From: an uncultured Flavobacteriales bacterium
GTDB lineage: Bacteria; Bacteroidota; Bacteroidia; Flavobacteriales; Weeksellaceae
Length of the DNA stretch: 22,672 bases
Direction of reading: 5' to 3'
Assembly: GCA_937973555.1 (NCBI GenBank)
Contig: CALJKL010000083.1
Coordinates: forward strand, 1-22,672
In this document: positions 1 through 7,503 of the stretch, one piece after another
How positions within the stretch are numbered: the stretch's first letter is position 1
How the letters are laid out: each line of letters opens with the position of its first letter
Position numbers and translations under genes: made by a program
The notes under the pieces: model-generated
The model's input: the letters and a program-made list of their open reading frames with translations, nothing else
What the model was told of the DNA's origin: nothing
The model's database searches: none

Positions 1-4
1 TATT

Positions 5-859
5 ATGCTCAATAAACTTGCAGATTCAGAATTGGTATTGAACCCAGATGGAAGCGTGTACCACCTTAATCTTCAACCCGAAGATATTGCTGAAAAAATA
101 CTATTAGTAGGAGACCCAGACCGCGTACCAAAGGTTTCCCAATACTTTGATAAAATAGATACAAAAAAGAACAAAAGAGAATTCTATACCCATACCGGAA
201 CGCTACGCGGGGAAAGAATTACCGTAATGTCTACCGGTATCGGTACAGAAAACATCGACATCGTGATGAACGAATTGGATGCTTTGGTGAATATCGATCT
301 GAATAAAAAAGAATTCAAGACCGAACACACCGCCCTTCAATTGTTCAGATTGGGAACTTGTGGCTCCGTAAACCCAGACGTAGAAGTAGACAATATGTTG
401 GTTTCCGAAAATGTAGTGGGCTTAGATGGTTTGATGCATTTCTATCAGGATTATGAATTCGAAAATGAATTTTCTAGAAACTTTATGCAGAAATTCCCTT
501 ACGAAAGAATCAAGCCAATGCTATATTTTTCTGAATGGACGCCTTCTCAATACGAATATTTCAAAGATGCCAAATATGTAGGCAATACGGCTACTTTCCC
601 AGGATTCTATGCCCCACAAGGAAGACAATTGAGACTGAAAGCAGTAGATGATCAATTCTTGGAAACCTTAAATGATTTAGGCGTTACCAATTTCGAAATG
701 GAAACTTCTGCCATCTATGGATTGTCTAAATTACTAGGACACAAAGCCATTACGGTAAATAATGTCATTGCCAACCGTAGACGCGGAGAGTTTTCGGCAG
801 ACCACCATCAATCTGAAAAGAATATGATTGAGTGGGTATTAGAAAGAGTTATTAAGTAA
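5..859 (+). CDS. Nucleoside phosphorylase (uridine/purine phosphorylase family)
   Basis: This 284-residue protein should split nucleosides with phosphate into a free base and (deoxy)ribose-1-phosphate, a cytoplasmic salvage reaction. Visible family features are the phosphate-site segment GDPDRV near residue 36, the MSTGIGTEN stretch near 75, the FRLGTCGS segment near 113, and the FEMETSAIY block near 230, where the Met-Glu pair contacts the ribose. Length and motifs agree with the PNP/UDP family of hexameric phosphorylases. The ATG lies only five bases from the window edge, so no upstream signal can be judged, but the N-terminus looks complete for flavobacterial homologues. The family is well supported. 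Whether it prefers uridine or purines cannot be told from motifs alone. Confidence 0.85.
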   Translation: MLNKLADSELVLNPDGSVYHLNLQPEDIAEKILLVGDPDRVPKVSQYFDKIDTKKNKREFYTHTGTLRGERITVMSTGIGTENIDIVMNELDALVNIDLNKKEFKTEHTALQLFRLGTCGSVNPDVEVDNMLVSENVVGLDGLMHFYQDYEFENEFSRNFMQKFPYERIKPMLYFSEWTPSQYEYFKDAKYVGNTATFPGFYAPQGRQLRLKAVDDQFLETLNDLGVTNFEMETSAIYGLSKLLGHKAITVNNVIANRRRGEFSADHHQSEKNMIEWVLERVIK

Positions 860-864
860 TTTTG
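857..864 (+). promoter_or_regulatory. Candidate -7 box (TAATTTTG) for the downstream hypothetical gene
   Basis: TAATTTTG fits the Bacteroidota -7 consensus TAnnTTTG. It begins on the stop codon of the phosphorylase gene and lies 21 bases before the next ATG. The nearest upstream TTG (828-830) is 26 bases away, slightly outside the usual 17-23 spacing, so the -33 element is uncertain. Confidence 0.35.
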
Positions 865-885
865 GATTTTAGATTTTAGATTTAA
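865..885 (+). repeat. Tandem heptamer GATTTTA, three units (the last imperfect)
   Basis: Units lie at 865-871, 872-878 and 879-885, the third reading GATTTAA. They fill the gap between the phosphorylase stop and the ATG at 886. Short runs of this kind are, as far as I recall, common between genes in flavobacterial genomes. Here they form the entire likely leader of the next gene. Confidence 0.6.
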
Positions 886-1584
886 ATGAAACAATCTATT
901 GAATTAAAAATATTTAAGCAATCAGAGTCATTTTGGGGAGAAGTTACTTTGTCCCAATATTTGTTTTTGATTTCACTAATTCTATTTTTATTTTGTTTTA
1001 TGGTTTGTTATGTATTTAAAATTAATTTTATTTATACCACCATTTTATTTATTCCTTTAATCATATCTTATGTAACTTCAGTTTTTGAATATGAAAATTT
1101 GAATGGTCATATTATTGGAAAAATAGTATTAGAAACAGATAAAATTATTATCAATAATAAGACATTCAATTATACTGAAATTGAAAGTTTAAAATTTGAT
1201 TCTTATTCATATTATGGAAAAAATAATAGTTTTAGTGGCATTTATGATTTTCCAAGACCATTTAAATTAATTGGTAAAAACAACAAATTTCTAATTATTT
1301 CAAAAGAAAATCAAAATTTTTCAGGAGAATTTTTGATTAGTTCTAAAGAAGATTTTTTAGGAATATATGATTTACTTTCTAATCTATACTTCAATGAAAT
1401 ATTAAAAACAGATATTCATAAATTATATAACCTTCCTGAATTAATTCAAAAAAATCGAAATTTTAAAAATTTTGTTGAAAAATTACTTACTGAAAAAAGA
1501 ATTGATTGTGGTTATGGAATTTCTTTATTAGGATATAATAATGATAAGGAAGCCAAAATTTTAAGAAGTAAGTATTGTTCGTAG
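886..1584 (+). CDS. Hypothetical membrane-anchored protein, very AT-rich
   Basis: I do not recognise this 232-residue protein. Two hydrophobic segments close together, at about residues 24-47 and 49-66, suggest a membrane hairpin. They are followed by a soluble domain of about 165 residues rich in Asn, Lys, Ile, Phe and Tyr. The part around residues 75-160 alternates short hydrophobic strands with turns (KIVLETDKIIINNKTFNY, then FKLIGKNNKFLIISK), which resembles a PH-like or beta-sandwich domain, but that is inference. Codon use is far more AT-rich than its neighbours, with long runs of A/T codons, which fits recent acquisition or weak selection. It is convergent with tag, with 33 bases between the stops and no clear terminator. 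It has its own candidate promoter at 857-864. Confidence 0.6.
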   Translation: MKQSIELKIFKQSESFWGEVTLSQYLFLISLILFLFCFMVCYVFKINFIYTTILFIPLIISYVTSVFEYENLNGHIIGKIVLETDKIIINNKTFNYTEIESLKFDSYSYYGKNNSFSGIYDFPRPFKLIGKNNKFLIISKENQNFSGEFLISSKEDFLGIYDLLSNLYFNEILKTDIHKLYNLPELIQKNRNFKNFVEKLLTEKRIDCGYGISLLGYNNDKEAKILRSKYCS

Positions 1585-1617
1585 AAAGTATCATTTTTTC
1601 ATTAACCTATCATCAAA

Positions 1618-2178
1618 TCAGCTCTTCACCCAGCAATCTTCTATATGGTCATTTACCATTCCCGTGGCTTGCATGTGAGCATAGACCACGGTAGAGCCCA
1701 TAAATTTAAAGCCTCGTTTTTTTAAATCTTTAGCCAAAGCATCTGAAACTTCTGTAGTGGCTGGGATTTCCTTTAATATTTTGCGTTGATTCACCAATGG
1801 TTTTCCTCCTACAAAACCCCAAATATATTGGCTAAAATTCCCAAATTCCTTTTGCACTTCCATAAATCTTTGAGCATTATTGATGGTCGCCAAAATCTTC
1901 AAACGGTTTCTGATGATGCCGGCATCTTGCATCAAAGATTCAACCTTTTCTTCAGAATATTGAGCAATTTTTTGATAATCAAAATCATTAAAAGCCTTTC
2001 TGAAATTTTCTCTTTTTCGGAGGATCGTAATCCAACTTAATCCTGCCTGAAAGCTTTCTAAAATTAAAAACTCAAAAATTTTGTCATCTTCATAAACGGG
2101 TTTACCCCACTCTTCATCATGATACTTTTGATAAAGGGCATCCTTTCCACACCACCCACAACGTATTTTTTCTTCCAT
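1618..2178 (-). CDS. tag: DNA-3-methyladenine glycosylase I
   Basis: The enzyme removes 3-methyladenine from alkylated DNA and starts base-excision repair. The 186-residue sequence carries the Tag signature: the N-terminal RCGWCG with zinc ligand Cys7, His20 in YHDEEWG, and the C-terminal pair His178 (in NDH) and Cys182, matching the four zinc ligands Cys4, His17, His175 and Cys179 of E. coli Tag. Glu41 in the LESFQAGLSW block corresponds to E. coli Glu38, which contacts the substrate base. DAGIIRNR and LKKRGFKFMGSTVVYA are also conserved. The gene faces a 217-base region shared with fabI on the other strand. No -7 box was found for it; its upstream DNA is an AT-rich run of AAAACTTTA-like repeats. 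Confidence 0.93.
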   Translation of the reverse strand: MEEKIRCGWCGKDALYQKYHDEEWGKPVYEDDKIFEFLILESFQAGLSWITILRKRENFRKAFNDFDYQKIAQYSEEKVESLMQDAGIIRNRLKILATINNAQRFMEVQKEFGNFSQYIWGFVGGKPLVNQRKILKEIPATTEVSDALAKDLKKRGFKFMGSTVVYAHMQATGMVNDHIEDCWVKS

Positions 2179-2234
2179 AAAAACTTTAATAAAACTTTAT
2201 AAAACACTTAACAAAATTTAATAAAATCTACTGT

Positions 2235-2242
2235 TAAATTTG
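2235..2242 (+). promoter_or_regulatory. Candidate -7 box (TAAATTTG) upstream of an orphan terminator
   Basis: TAAATTTG is an exact TAnnTTTG match in the tag-fabI gap, 130 bases before the fabI -7 box. A transcript from here would begin near 2248 and meet the terminator at 2325-2349. No convincing -33 TTG is present at the usual distance. Confidence 0.35.
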
Positions 2243-2247
2243 TATTG

Positions 2248-2349
2248 TAATAATAGAAAAACATTTCTGAAAATAAGACCATATCCTAATAATAGTTATT
2301 CATAAATCCAAATTTTTGTTACCTGAACCGAGAAATCGGTTCTTTTTTT
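2248..2349 (+). ncRNA. Candidate small RNA of about 100 nt between tag and fabI
   Basis: A -7 box at 2235-2242 and a textbook terminator at 2325-2349 enclose about 100 nt with no reading frame. The fabI gene appears to have its own -7 box after the terminator (2372-2379), so this looks like a separate short transcription unit or an attenuated leader. A 9-base direct repeat TAATAATAG occurs at 2248-2256 and 2287-2295. I recognise no RNA family. The 5' end is estimated from the box only. Confidence 0.4.
2325..2349 (+). terminator. Intrinsic terminator with GAAA tetraloop, upstream of fabI
   Basis: The arms GAACCGA (2325-2331) and TCGGTTC (2336-2342) pair perfectly around a GAAA loop and are followed by seven T. 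The T-tract shows that it works on the plus strand. No annotated plus-strand gene ends before it: the gene to the left is tag, on the minus strand. Confidence 0.8.
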
Positions 2350-2371
2350 ATGCTGTAAACAATAAATATTT

Positions 2372-2379
2372 TAAATTTG
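2372..2379 (+). promoter_or_regulatory. Candidate fabI -7 box (TAAATTTG)
   Basis: An exact TAnnTTTG match ends 16 bases before the fabI ATG, predicting a leader of only about 10-12 nt. It lies after the terminator at 2325-2349, so fabI would not depend on read-through. The -33 element is not obvious. Confidence 0.5.
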
Positions 2380-2395
2380 CTCAAAATTAAAAATT

Positions 2396-3202
2396 ATGTA
2401 CGGATTACTTAAAGGAAAAAAAGGAATTATTTTCGGTGCTCTTAATGATCAGTCAATCGCCTGGAAAGTTGCAGAACGTTGCCATGAAGAAGGTGCAGAA
2501 TTTATTCTATCTAATGCTCCTATTGCCATGAGAATGGGCGAAATTGATGGATTAGCGCAGAAAACAGGATCTGAAGTAATTGGCGCAGATGCCACTTCTA
2601 TGGAAGATCTAGAAAAACTTTTTGATGCAGCTATCGCAAAATTCGGGAAATTAGACTTTATCCTTCACTCTATAGGAATGTCTGTAAACGTAAGAAAAGG
2701 AAAAGCATATACAGATATTAATTATGATTGGTTAGAAAAAGGTTGGGATGTTTCTGCTGTTTCTTTCCATAAAGTAATGAAAACCGCTTGGGACAAAGAT
2801 TGTATGAATGAGTGGGGTTCTATCTTAGCCCTTACTTATATCGCTGCACAACGTACTTTCCCAGATTATAATGATATGGCAGACAACAAATCTTATTTAG
2901 AATCTATCGCCAGAACTTTCGGGTACTACTGGGGAGAGAAAAAAGTAAGGGTAAACACCATTTCTCAATCTCCTACCATGACTACAGCCGGAAGCGGCGT
3001 AAAAGGTTTCGGAGGTTTCATGGGATTTGCTGAAGACATGTCTCCACTAGGAAATGCAACTGCACTTGACTGTGCTAACTATTGTGTGGCTATGTTCAGT
3101 GACTTAACGAAAAGAGTAACCATGCAAAACTTGTTTAACGACGGAGGTTTCAGCAACACCGGAGTTTCTCAAAAAGTAGTAGAAAAATACACAGGTGAAT
3201 AA
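2396..3202 (+). CDS. fabI: Enoyl-[acyl-carrier-protein] reductase FabI
   Basis: FabI catalyses the last reduction of each fatty-acid elongation cycle, turning trans-2-enoyl-ACP into acyl-ACP with NAD(P)H. The 268 residues form a single short-chain-dehydrogenase domain. The N-terminal nucleotide-binding segment is GIIFGALNDQSIAW (residues 10-23), with the SIAW motif of FabI in place of the usual SDR TGxxxGxG. HSIGMS at 91-96 follows, and the catalytic set is Tyr148, Tyr158 and Lys165, equivalent to E. coli Tyr146, Tyr156 and Lys163 (spacing Y-x6-K kept). RVNTISQSPTMT near 180 is the usual cofactor loop. The glycine whose change confers triclosan resistance in E. coli (Gly93) is conserved as Gly94. 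A monocistronic unit is likely, with its own promoter and a strong terminator after it. Confidence 0.95.
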   Translation: MYGLLKGKKGIIFGALNDQSIAWKVAERCHEEGAEFILSNAPIAMRMGEIDGLAQKTGSEVIGADATSMEDLEKLFDAAIAKFGKLDFILHSIGMSVNVRKGKAYTDINYDWLEKGWDVSAVSFHKVMKTAWDKDCMNEWGSILALTYIAAQRTFPDYNDMADNKSYLESIARTFGYYWGEKKVRVNTISQSPTMTTAGSGVKGFGGFMGFAEDMSPLGNATALDCANYCVAMFSDLTKRVTMQNLFNDGGFSNTGVSQKVVEKYTGE

Positions 3203-3222
3203 TTTTAAATAATTGATCCACA

Positions 3223-3249
3223 AAAAAGCCCCAATTTTTGGGGCTTTTT
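3223..3249. terminator. Bidirectional terminator between fabI and the M28 peptidase gene
   Basis: A near-perfect hairpin has arms AAAAAGCCCCAA (3223-3234) and TTGGGGCTTTTT (3238-3249) around a TTT loop. A-rich and T-rich flanks give a T-tract on both strands, so it can end fabI from the left and the minus-strand peptidase gene (stop at 3253) from the right. Confidence 0.9.
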
Positions 3250-3252
3250 ATT

Positions 3253-4599
3253 TTATCTTACACTCGGTATTACAATGAGACTCTCATTTCCATTAGCATT
3301 GACCGCCTGCACGGCAAAGAAATAATTGTCTTTAGAATACGGTAGTTTCATGTTATTTTCTTTAGTGAAAAATTTCTTCTGCCAAACCGAAGAATCGGTA
3401 TCACGCATGAGAACATAGTATCCACTCACCTCTCCAAATTTTGGTTTCTCCCAACTTAAAGACGTATAATTGGTGAGTTCTTTCACCTCCATTTTTACAT
3501 TTTCTGGCTTAGAAGGCGCCTTTGCCAAATTAGCCAACACAGAAACGTTAACGCCAACATTTTTTCTGAAATATTCGAAATCCATGAATTCCGGTAAATC
3601 GCCATACTTCTTTCCGTTTTCTGTTCTCAAGTCTTGATGTTGGTGGTCATAGTTCTCATTAAACTCCGTTAACCTTACTGCTGTAAATCCATTGTTAACA
3701 AATGCCGTATGGTCTCCACCACGCAAAAACCTATCATTTCTATAGATTAACTTTACCTCTAGATTATCCACATATCTTTCTCCAATTTCTTTGATATAAC
3801 GGGCCAACTGACGGGCATTTCCGTCATTTTCTAATCCTAGATTTCGGATGTTTTGTGCTTTTTTATCCAATTCATATTGAGGCAAGCCTTCAGAAAAAAC
3901 CCTCAATTGATTTTGATTGATAAGATTGGTTTCACTGGTTTGGTTATTGCCCACCATATCATTATTCAGCAAGGTTTCTAGTTGCCAATTTTCAGCCTTG
4001 GCTTTATCTGCCAACATTTTAGCACCTAGCAAACCTTGTTCTTCCCCAGAAAAAGCTACGAAAACAACTGTTGCCGGGAATTTAGACTTAGACAAGATTC
4101 TGGCCGCTTCTAATACGGCTCCTACTCCGCTGCCATCATCATTGGCACCCGGTGCAGTATCTTTGGCATTCAAAACATCTGTTACTCTGGAATCCAAATG
4201 CCCTCCTATCATAAAAATTCTTTGGTCATTAGGATTGGTGCCATGCAAAACCGCAATGGCATCTCCTAAATCTGTTGGCTGATTGATGCGCTTTCCGTCC
4301 GGTTGAATGATTTGGTTGAGGAGATAAACCTCCATTCTGCCATCAGAATTTTTGGCATAATCTTTAAATTTTTTCAAGACCCAATTTCTGGCGGCACCAA
4401 TTCCTCTTTTGGGATCAGTGGTAGAACTCATAGTATGTCTTGTCCCGAAACTCACCAACCTATTGATGTGGGCTTTCAAAGAATCTGAGCTCACTTCAGA
4501 AACATATTTCTGAATTTCTACATCTTTCGTGATATTTTGTTGAGCCGAAAACAAGGCCGGAAGCCATACAATGGAAAGTAATATTTTTTTCATGTTCAC
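3253..4599 (-). CDS. Secreted M28 family zinc aminopeptidase with C-terminal FN3-like domain
   Basis: This 448-residue exported metallopeptidase probably removes N-terminal residues from peptides outside the cytoplasm. A signal peptide covers about residues 1-20 (MNMKK, hydrophobic core, FSAQQ). The M28 catalytic domain shows the two-zinc ligands: GGHLDS with His134 and Asp136, the Asp pair at 154-155 in GANDDGSG, Glu187-Glu188 in FSGEEQGLLG, Asp215 in NNDMVG, and a His in DHQHQD near 320. From about residue 362 a fibronectin type III-like domain follows (APSKPENVKMEV, LSWEKP, YYVLMR). It does not look like a full type IX secretion CTD. The ATG is 3 bases after the stop of the lyase gene, so the two are probably co-transcribed. 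The start could be Met1 or Met3. Family is sure; substrate is not. Confidence 0.9.
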   Translation of the reverse strand: MNMKKILLSIVWLPALFSAQQNITKDVEIQKYVSEVSSDSLKAHINRLVSFGTRHTMSSTTDPKRGIGAARNWVLKKFKDYAKNSDGRMEVYLLNQIIQPDGKRINQPTDLGDAIAVLHGTNPNDQRIFMIGGHLDSRVTDVLNAKDTAPGANDDGSGVGAVLEAARILSKSKFPATVVFVAFSGEEQGLLGAKMLADKAKAENWQLETLLNNDMVGNNQTSETNLINQNQLRVFSEGLPQYELDKKAQNIRNLGLENDGNARQLARYIKEIGERYVDNLEVKLIYRNDRFLRGGDHTAFVNNGFTAVRLTEFNENYDHQHQDLRTENGKKYGDLPEFMDFEYFRKNVGVNVSVLANLAKAPSKPENVKMEVKELTNYTSLSWEKPKFGEVSGYYVLMRDTDSSVWQKKFFTKENNMKLPYSKDNYFFAVQAVNANGNESLIVIPSVR

Positions 4600-4602
4600 A
4601 AT

Positions 4603-5637
4603 TTAGTTTTTGAGTTTTAAAATTTCTTGACAGAAGTGCTCAGTGATTTCATTTTGAGTAGCCCAAGAAGTAATAATTCTAATGGCAGATTGGGTTTCAT
4701 TGATTTTTTTCCAAACATAAAAATCGAAATTTTGAGAAAGCTTTTCAATTTGATTATTTTCTAAAATAGGAAAAATCTGATTGGTATCTGTTTCTGCTAA
4801 AAAACCAGAACCTATTTTTAAAAAGGCTTTCTTTATTTTCTGTGCCTGCTCATTCGCATGACGGGCCAATTCCCAATACAAATCGTCCTTTAATAATTCT
4901 TGAAATTGAATTCCCAAAAGTCTTCCTTTGGCCAACATAGCTCCTTTCTGCTTCAGATGAAAACCGAATTCTTCTTGCAAAACTGGGTTATTAATCACAA
5001 TAGCCTCTCCTATCAGTGCTCCATTTTTAGTACCTCCTAAATAAAAAACATCAGTAAGTTTTGTAACATCTTCTAACATCAAATCATTGCTCTCCGCAGT
5101 TAAGGCATGTCCCAGCCTAGCCCCATCCATAAAGAGATACAAGCCTTTTTCTTTACAAAAAGATGCTAAATCTTGAAGTTCTTTTTTGGTATAAATGGTT
5201 CCTATTTCGGTAGAATTAGAAATATAAACCAGTTTTTGTTTTACCTGATGCGGTACATTGGTATGAACATCCAAAACCTTTTGAATATCTTCCGGACAAA
5301 GTTTTCCATCTTGGGTTTCCACTCCATGCACCTTATGTCCTGTAGCTTCTATGGCACCGCTTTCATTGGTGAAAATATGCCCAGTAGATGCCGCCACTAC
5401 ACTTTCATGAGGCCTTAGTATGCTGGATATTACAATGAGGTTGGCTTGTGTACCGCCACTTACAAAATGAACTTTAGAATGAGGAGCATTTGCTTTATGT
5501 TTGATGAGTTCTGCTGCATTTTCAGAAAAAAAATCCAATCCATAACCGTTTTGCTGGTCTAAATTATATTTTGCTAAAGCCTCTAAAATTTGGGGATGAC
5601 ACCCTTCAGAATAATCGTTTTTGAAAGAATATTTCAT
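4603..5637 (-). CDS. ltaE: Threonine aldolase family PLP enzyme (beta-eliminating lyase fold)
   Basis: The protein (344 residues) is a fold-type I PLP enzyme of the low-specificity threonine aldolase group, which splits L-threonine or allo-threonine into glycine and acetaldehyde. Visible features are the N-terminal NDYSEGCHP (DNxSG-like in relatives), the cofactor-phosphate loop SGGTQAN at 60-66, His87 that would stack on the PLP ring, the DGARLGHAL segment with Asp171 and Arg174, and the Schiff-base lysine Lys204 in LGGTKNGAL. These match the family in order and spacing. It is the first gene of a two-gene unit with the M28 peptidase, and a -7 box lies about 75 bases upstream at 5712-5719. 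A related activity on another beta-hydroxy amino acid is possible. Confidence 0.85.
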   Translation of the reverse strand: MKYSFKNDYSEGCHPQILEALAKYNLDQQNGYGLDFFSENAAELIKHKANAPHSKVHFVSGGTQANLIVISSILRPHESVVAASTGHIFTNESGAIEATGHKVHGVETQDGKLCPEDIQKVLDVHTNVPHQVKQKLVYISNSTEIGTIYTKKELQDLASFCKEKGLYLFMDGARLGHALTAESNDLMLEDVTKLTDVFYLGGTKNGALIGEAIVINNPVLQEEFGFHLKQKGAMLAKGRLLGIQFQELLKDDLYWELARHANEQAQKIKKAFLKIGSGFLAETDTNQIFPILENNQIEKLSQNFDFYVWKKINETQSAIRIITSWATQNEITEHFCQEILKLKN

Positions 5638-5711
5638 TGATTTTAATAGGATAAATTATAGATGTATTTTATGGAATTAAAAAAATATTAATCTCATAAA
5701 ATACGTTAAAA

Positions 5712-5719
5712 CAAAGATA
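5712..5719 (-). promoter_or_regulatory. Candidate -7 box (TATCTTTG) for the threonine aldolase unit
   Basis: On the minus strand this reads TATCTTTG, an exact TAnnTTTG match. It predicts a start near 5706 and a leader of about 70 nt before the ATG at 5637. No clear TTG is seen at -33. Confidence 0.4.
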
Positions 5720-5825
5720 AAGATTATATTCTGAAAAAATAACATAGATTTTTTTATTAAAGTGTAACCTTTTTATAAATAAAAACGTATAATAATTAGA
5801 GTTCTTTTTTGAGCGAGATAAAATT

Positions 5826-6692
5826 ATGAGACAGTTAAAAATTACAAAACAAGTTACGAATAGAGAAACCGCTTCTCTAGACAAGTATCTTCAGGAAATT
5901 GGCAAGGTAGAACTCATCACCGCAGATGAAGAGGTAGAGTTAGCTCAAAGAATCCGTAACGGAGATAGAGCGGCTTTGGAAAAATTAATCAAAGCAAACT
6001 TACGTTTCGTGGTATCCGTTTCCAAACAATACCAAAACCAAGGGTTATCTCTTCCCGATTTAATTAACGAAGGAAACCTTGGATTGATGAAGGCTGCAAA
6101 AAGATATGATGAAACCAGAGGTTTCAAATTTATCTCTTATGCGGTATGGTGGATTAGACAATCTATTCTACAAGCCTTAGCAGAACAATCTAGAATTGTA
6201 CGTCTTCCATTGAACAAGATTGGTTCTATCAATAAAATCAATAAGGCATATGCCCACTTAGAACAAGAAAACGAAAGACCACCTTCCCCGGAAGAATTGG
6301 CAGAAGTGCTAGACATGAGTGAAGAAGACATCAAAGAATCCATGAAAAACTCTGGCCGTCACCTTTCTATGGATGCGCCGTTGGTAGAAGGTGAAGATTC
6401 TAACCTGTACGACGTTTTACGTTCAGGAGAATCTCCAAGCCCAGATAAAGATTTGATGTTAGAGTCTCTTCAGATAGAAATCGAAAGAGCCCTTCAAACC
6501 CTTACACCTAGAGAGGCAGACTTGGTAAGACTGTATTTCGGATTGAACGGAAAACACCCAATGACTTTAGAAGAAATCGGTGAAACTTTCGATCTTACCA
6601 GAGAAAGAGTAAGACAGATTAAAGAGAAAGCTATTAAGAGATTGAAACATAACTCAAGAAGCAAAATCTTAAAATCTTATTTAGGAAAATAA
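5826..6692 (+). CDS. rpoD: Primary RNA polymerase sigma factor (sigma-70 / RpoD, short Bacteroidota form)
   Basis: This 288-residue protein directs RNA polymerase to housekeeping promoters. Domains in order: region 1.2 (about 15-45, SLDKYLQEIGKVELIT), region 2 (about 50-125) with the core-binding DLINEGNLGLMKA and the promoter-melting block RGFKFISYAVWWIRQ, region 3 (about 130-205, RLPLNKIGSINKINKA), and region 4 (about 215-285) with the helix-turn-helix TLEEIGETFDLTRERVRQIKEKA. Region 1.1 and the long non-conserved insert of proteobacterial RpoD are missing, which is normal for this phylum. This factor is expected to read the TAnnTTTG boxes noted across the window. The 188-base region before it holds no exact -7 box on the plus strand. 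A strong terminator follows. Confidence 0.95.
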   Translation: MRQLKITKQVTNRETASLDKYLQEIGKVELITADEEVELAQRIRNGDRAALEKLIKANLRFVVSVSKQYQNQGLSLPDLINEGNLGLMKAAKRYDETRGFKFISYAVWWIRQSILQALAEQSRIVRLPLNKIGSINKINKAYAHLEQENERPPSPEELAEVLDMSEEDIKESMKNSGRHLSMDAPLVEGEDSNLYDVLRSGESPSPDKDLMLESLQIEIERALQTLTPREADLVRLYFGLNGKHPMTLEEIGETFDLTRERVRQIKEKAIKRLKHNSRSKILKSYLGK

Positions 6693-6727
6693 AAATTGCT
6701 GATAGCTTATTGCTACTGGCTTAAAGC

Positions 6728-6759
6728 AAAAAGTGGCGAAGAAATTTGCCACTTTTTTT
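6728..6759 (+). terminator. Intrinsic terminator after rpoD
   Basis: The arms AAAAAGTGGC (6728-6737) and GCCACTTTTT (6748-6757) pair perfectly around a 10-base loop, with the T run continuing to 6759. It separates rpoD from rpe, whose ATG is only 19 bases further on. The A-rich left side could also make it work on the other strand. Confidence 0.85.
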
Positions 6760-6778
6760 ATAACATATACCCAGAACA

Positions 6779-7429
6779 ATGAAAACTAAATTAATAGCAC
6801 CCTCAGTATTGTCTGCAGATTTTGGAAATCTACAGAGAGATATAGAAATGCTGAACAGAAGCCAGGCAGATTGGTTTCACGTAGATGTAATGGACGGAAG
6901 ATTTGTTCCAAACATTTCATTCGGGTTTCCGGTTATGAAATCTATTCAGGAACACGCCAAAAAATTCATCGATGTTCATTTAATGATTGTAGAACCCGAG
7001 AAATATGTAGAAGAATTTATCAATTACGGGGCAGATTTGGTTTCGGTACATTATGAAGCCTGCACTCATTTGCATAGAACCATTAACTTGATACAAGACA
7101 ATGGAGCAAAAGCTGGTGTAGTTCTTAATCCGTCTACCCCAGTATGGGTTTTAGAAGATATTATTACCGAAGTAGATTTGGTGTTGTTGATGAGTGTAAA
7201 CCCTGGTTTTGGCGGTCAAAAATTTATTGAAAACACCTATAAAAAAATAAAGGAAACTAAAGAACTCATTTTGGAAAACAATTCTACAGCATTGATCGAA
7301 ATAGACGGTGGGGTAAATTTGGAAAACGCATCCAAACTATTTGAAGCTGGGGCTGATGTATTGGTAGCCGGTAATGCAGTCTTTGTTAGTGAAAATCCTG
7401 AAAGGACTATAGAATTGCTGAAAGTTTAA
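6779..7429 (+). CDS. rpe: Ribulose-phosphate 3-epimerase
   Basis: Rpe interconverts D-ribulose-5-phosphate and D-xylulose-5-phosphate in the non-oxidative pentose phosphate pathway. The 216 residues form one TIM barrel. Metal ligands are at the expected places: His34 and Asp36 in FHVDVMDG, His67 in DVHLMI, and Asp176 in IEIDGGV, which also serves as an acid/base residue with Asp36. The phosphate-binding segments NPGFGGQ (141-147) and the C-terminal VAGNAVF are intact. The start is 19 bases after the rpoD terminator, and I could not find a -7 box in that short space, so its promoter is unclear; partial read-through from rpoD is possible. It ends at a strong terminator shared with ndk. Confidence 0.95.
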   Translation: MKTKLIAPSVLSADFGNLQRDIEMLNRSQADWFHVDVMDGRFVPNISFGFPVMKSIQEHAKKFIDVHLMIVEPEKYVEEFINYGADLVSVHYEACTHLHRTINLIQDNGAKAGVVLNPSTPVWVLEDIITEVDLVLLMSVNPGFGGQKFIENTYKKIKETKELILENNSTALIEIDGGVNLENASKLFEAGADVLVAGNAVFVSENPERTIELLKV

Positions 7430-7451
7430 GACTTATCATAATATGAAAAAG

Positions 7452-7481
7452 AAAAGTTCGGGAAATCCCCGAACTTTTTTT
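7452..7481. terminator. Bidirectional terminator between rpe and ndk
   Basis: The arms AAAAGTTCGGG (7452-7462) and CCCGAACTTTT (7468-7478) enclose a five-base loop, with T to 7481. Flanking A and T tracts allow use from both sides, for rpe on plus and ndk on minus (stop at 7504). Confidence 0.9.
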
Positions 7482-7503
7482 ATTTGTATTTTTCAATTAC
7501 AAA

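Noticed and set aside
5669..5884. Minus-strand reading frame of 71 codons between the lyase and rpoD
   Set aside because: It overlaps the rpoD start and covers AT-rich intergenic DNA; the low-complexity hydrophobic sequence looks like chance.
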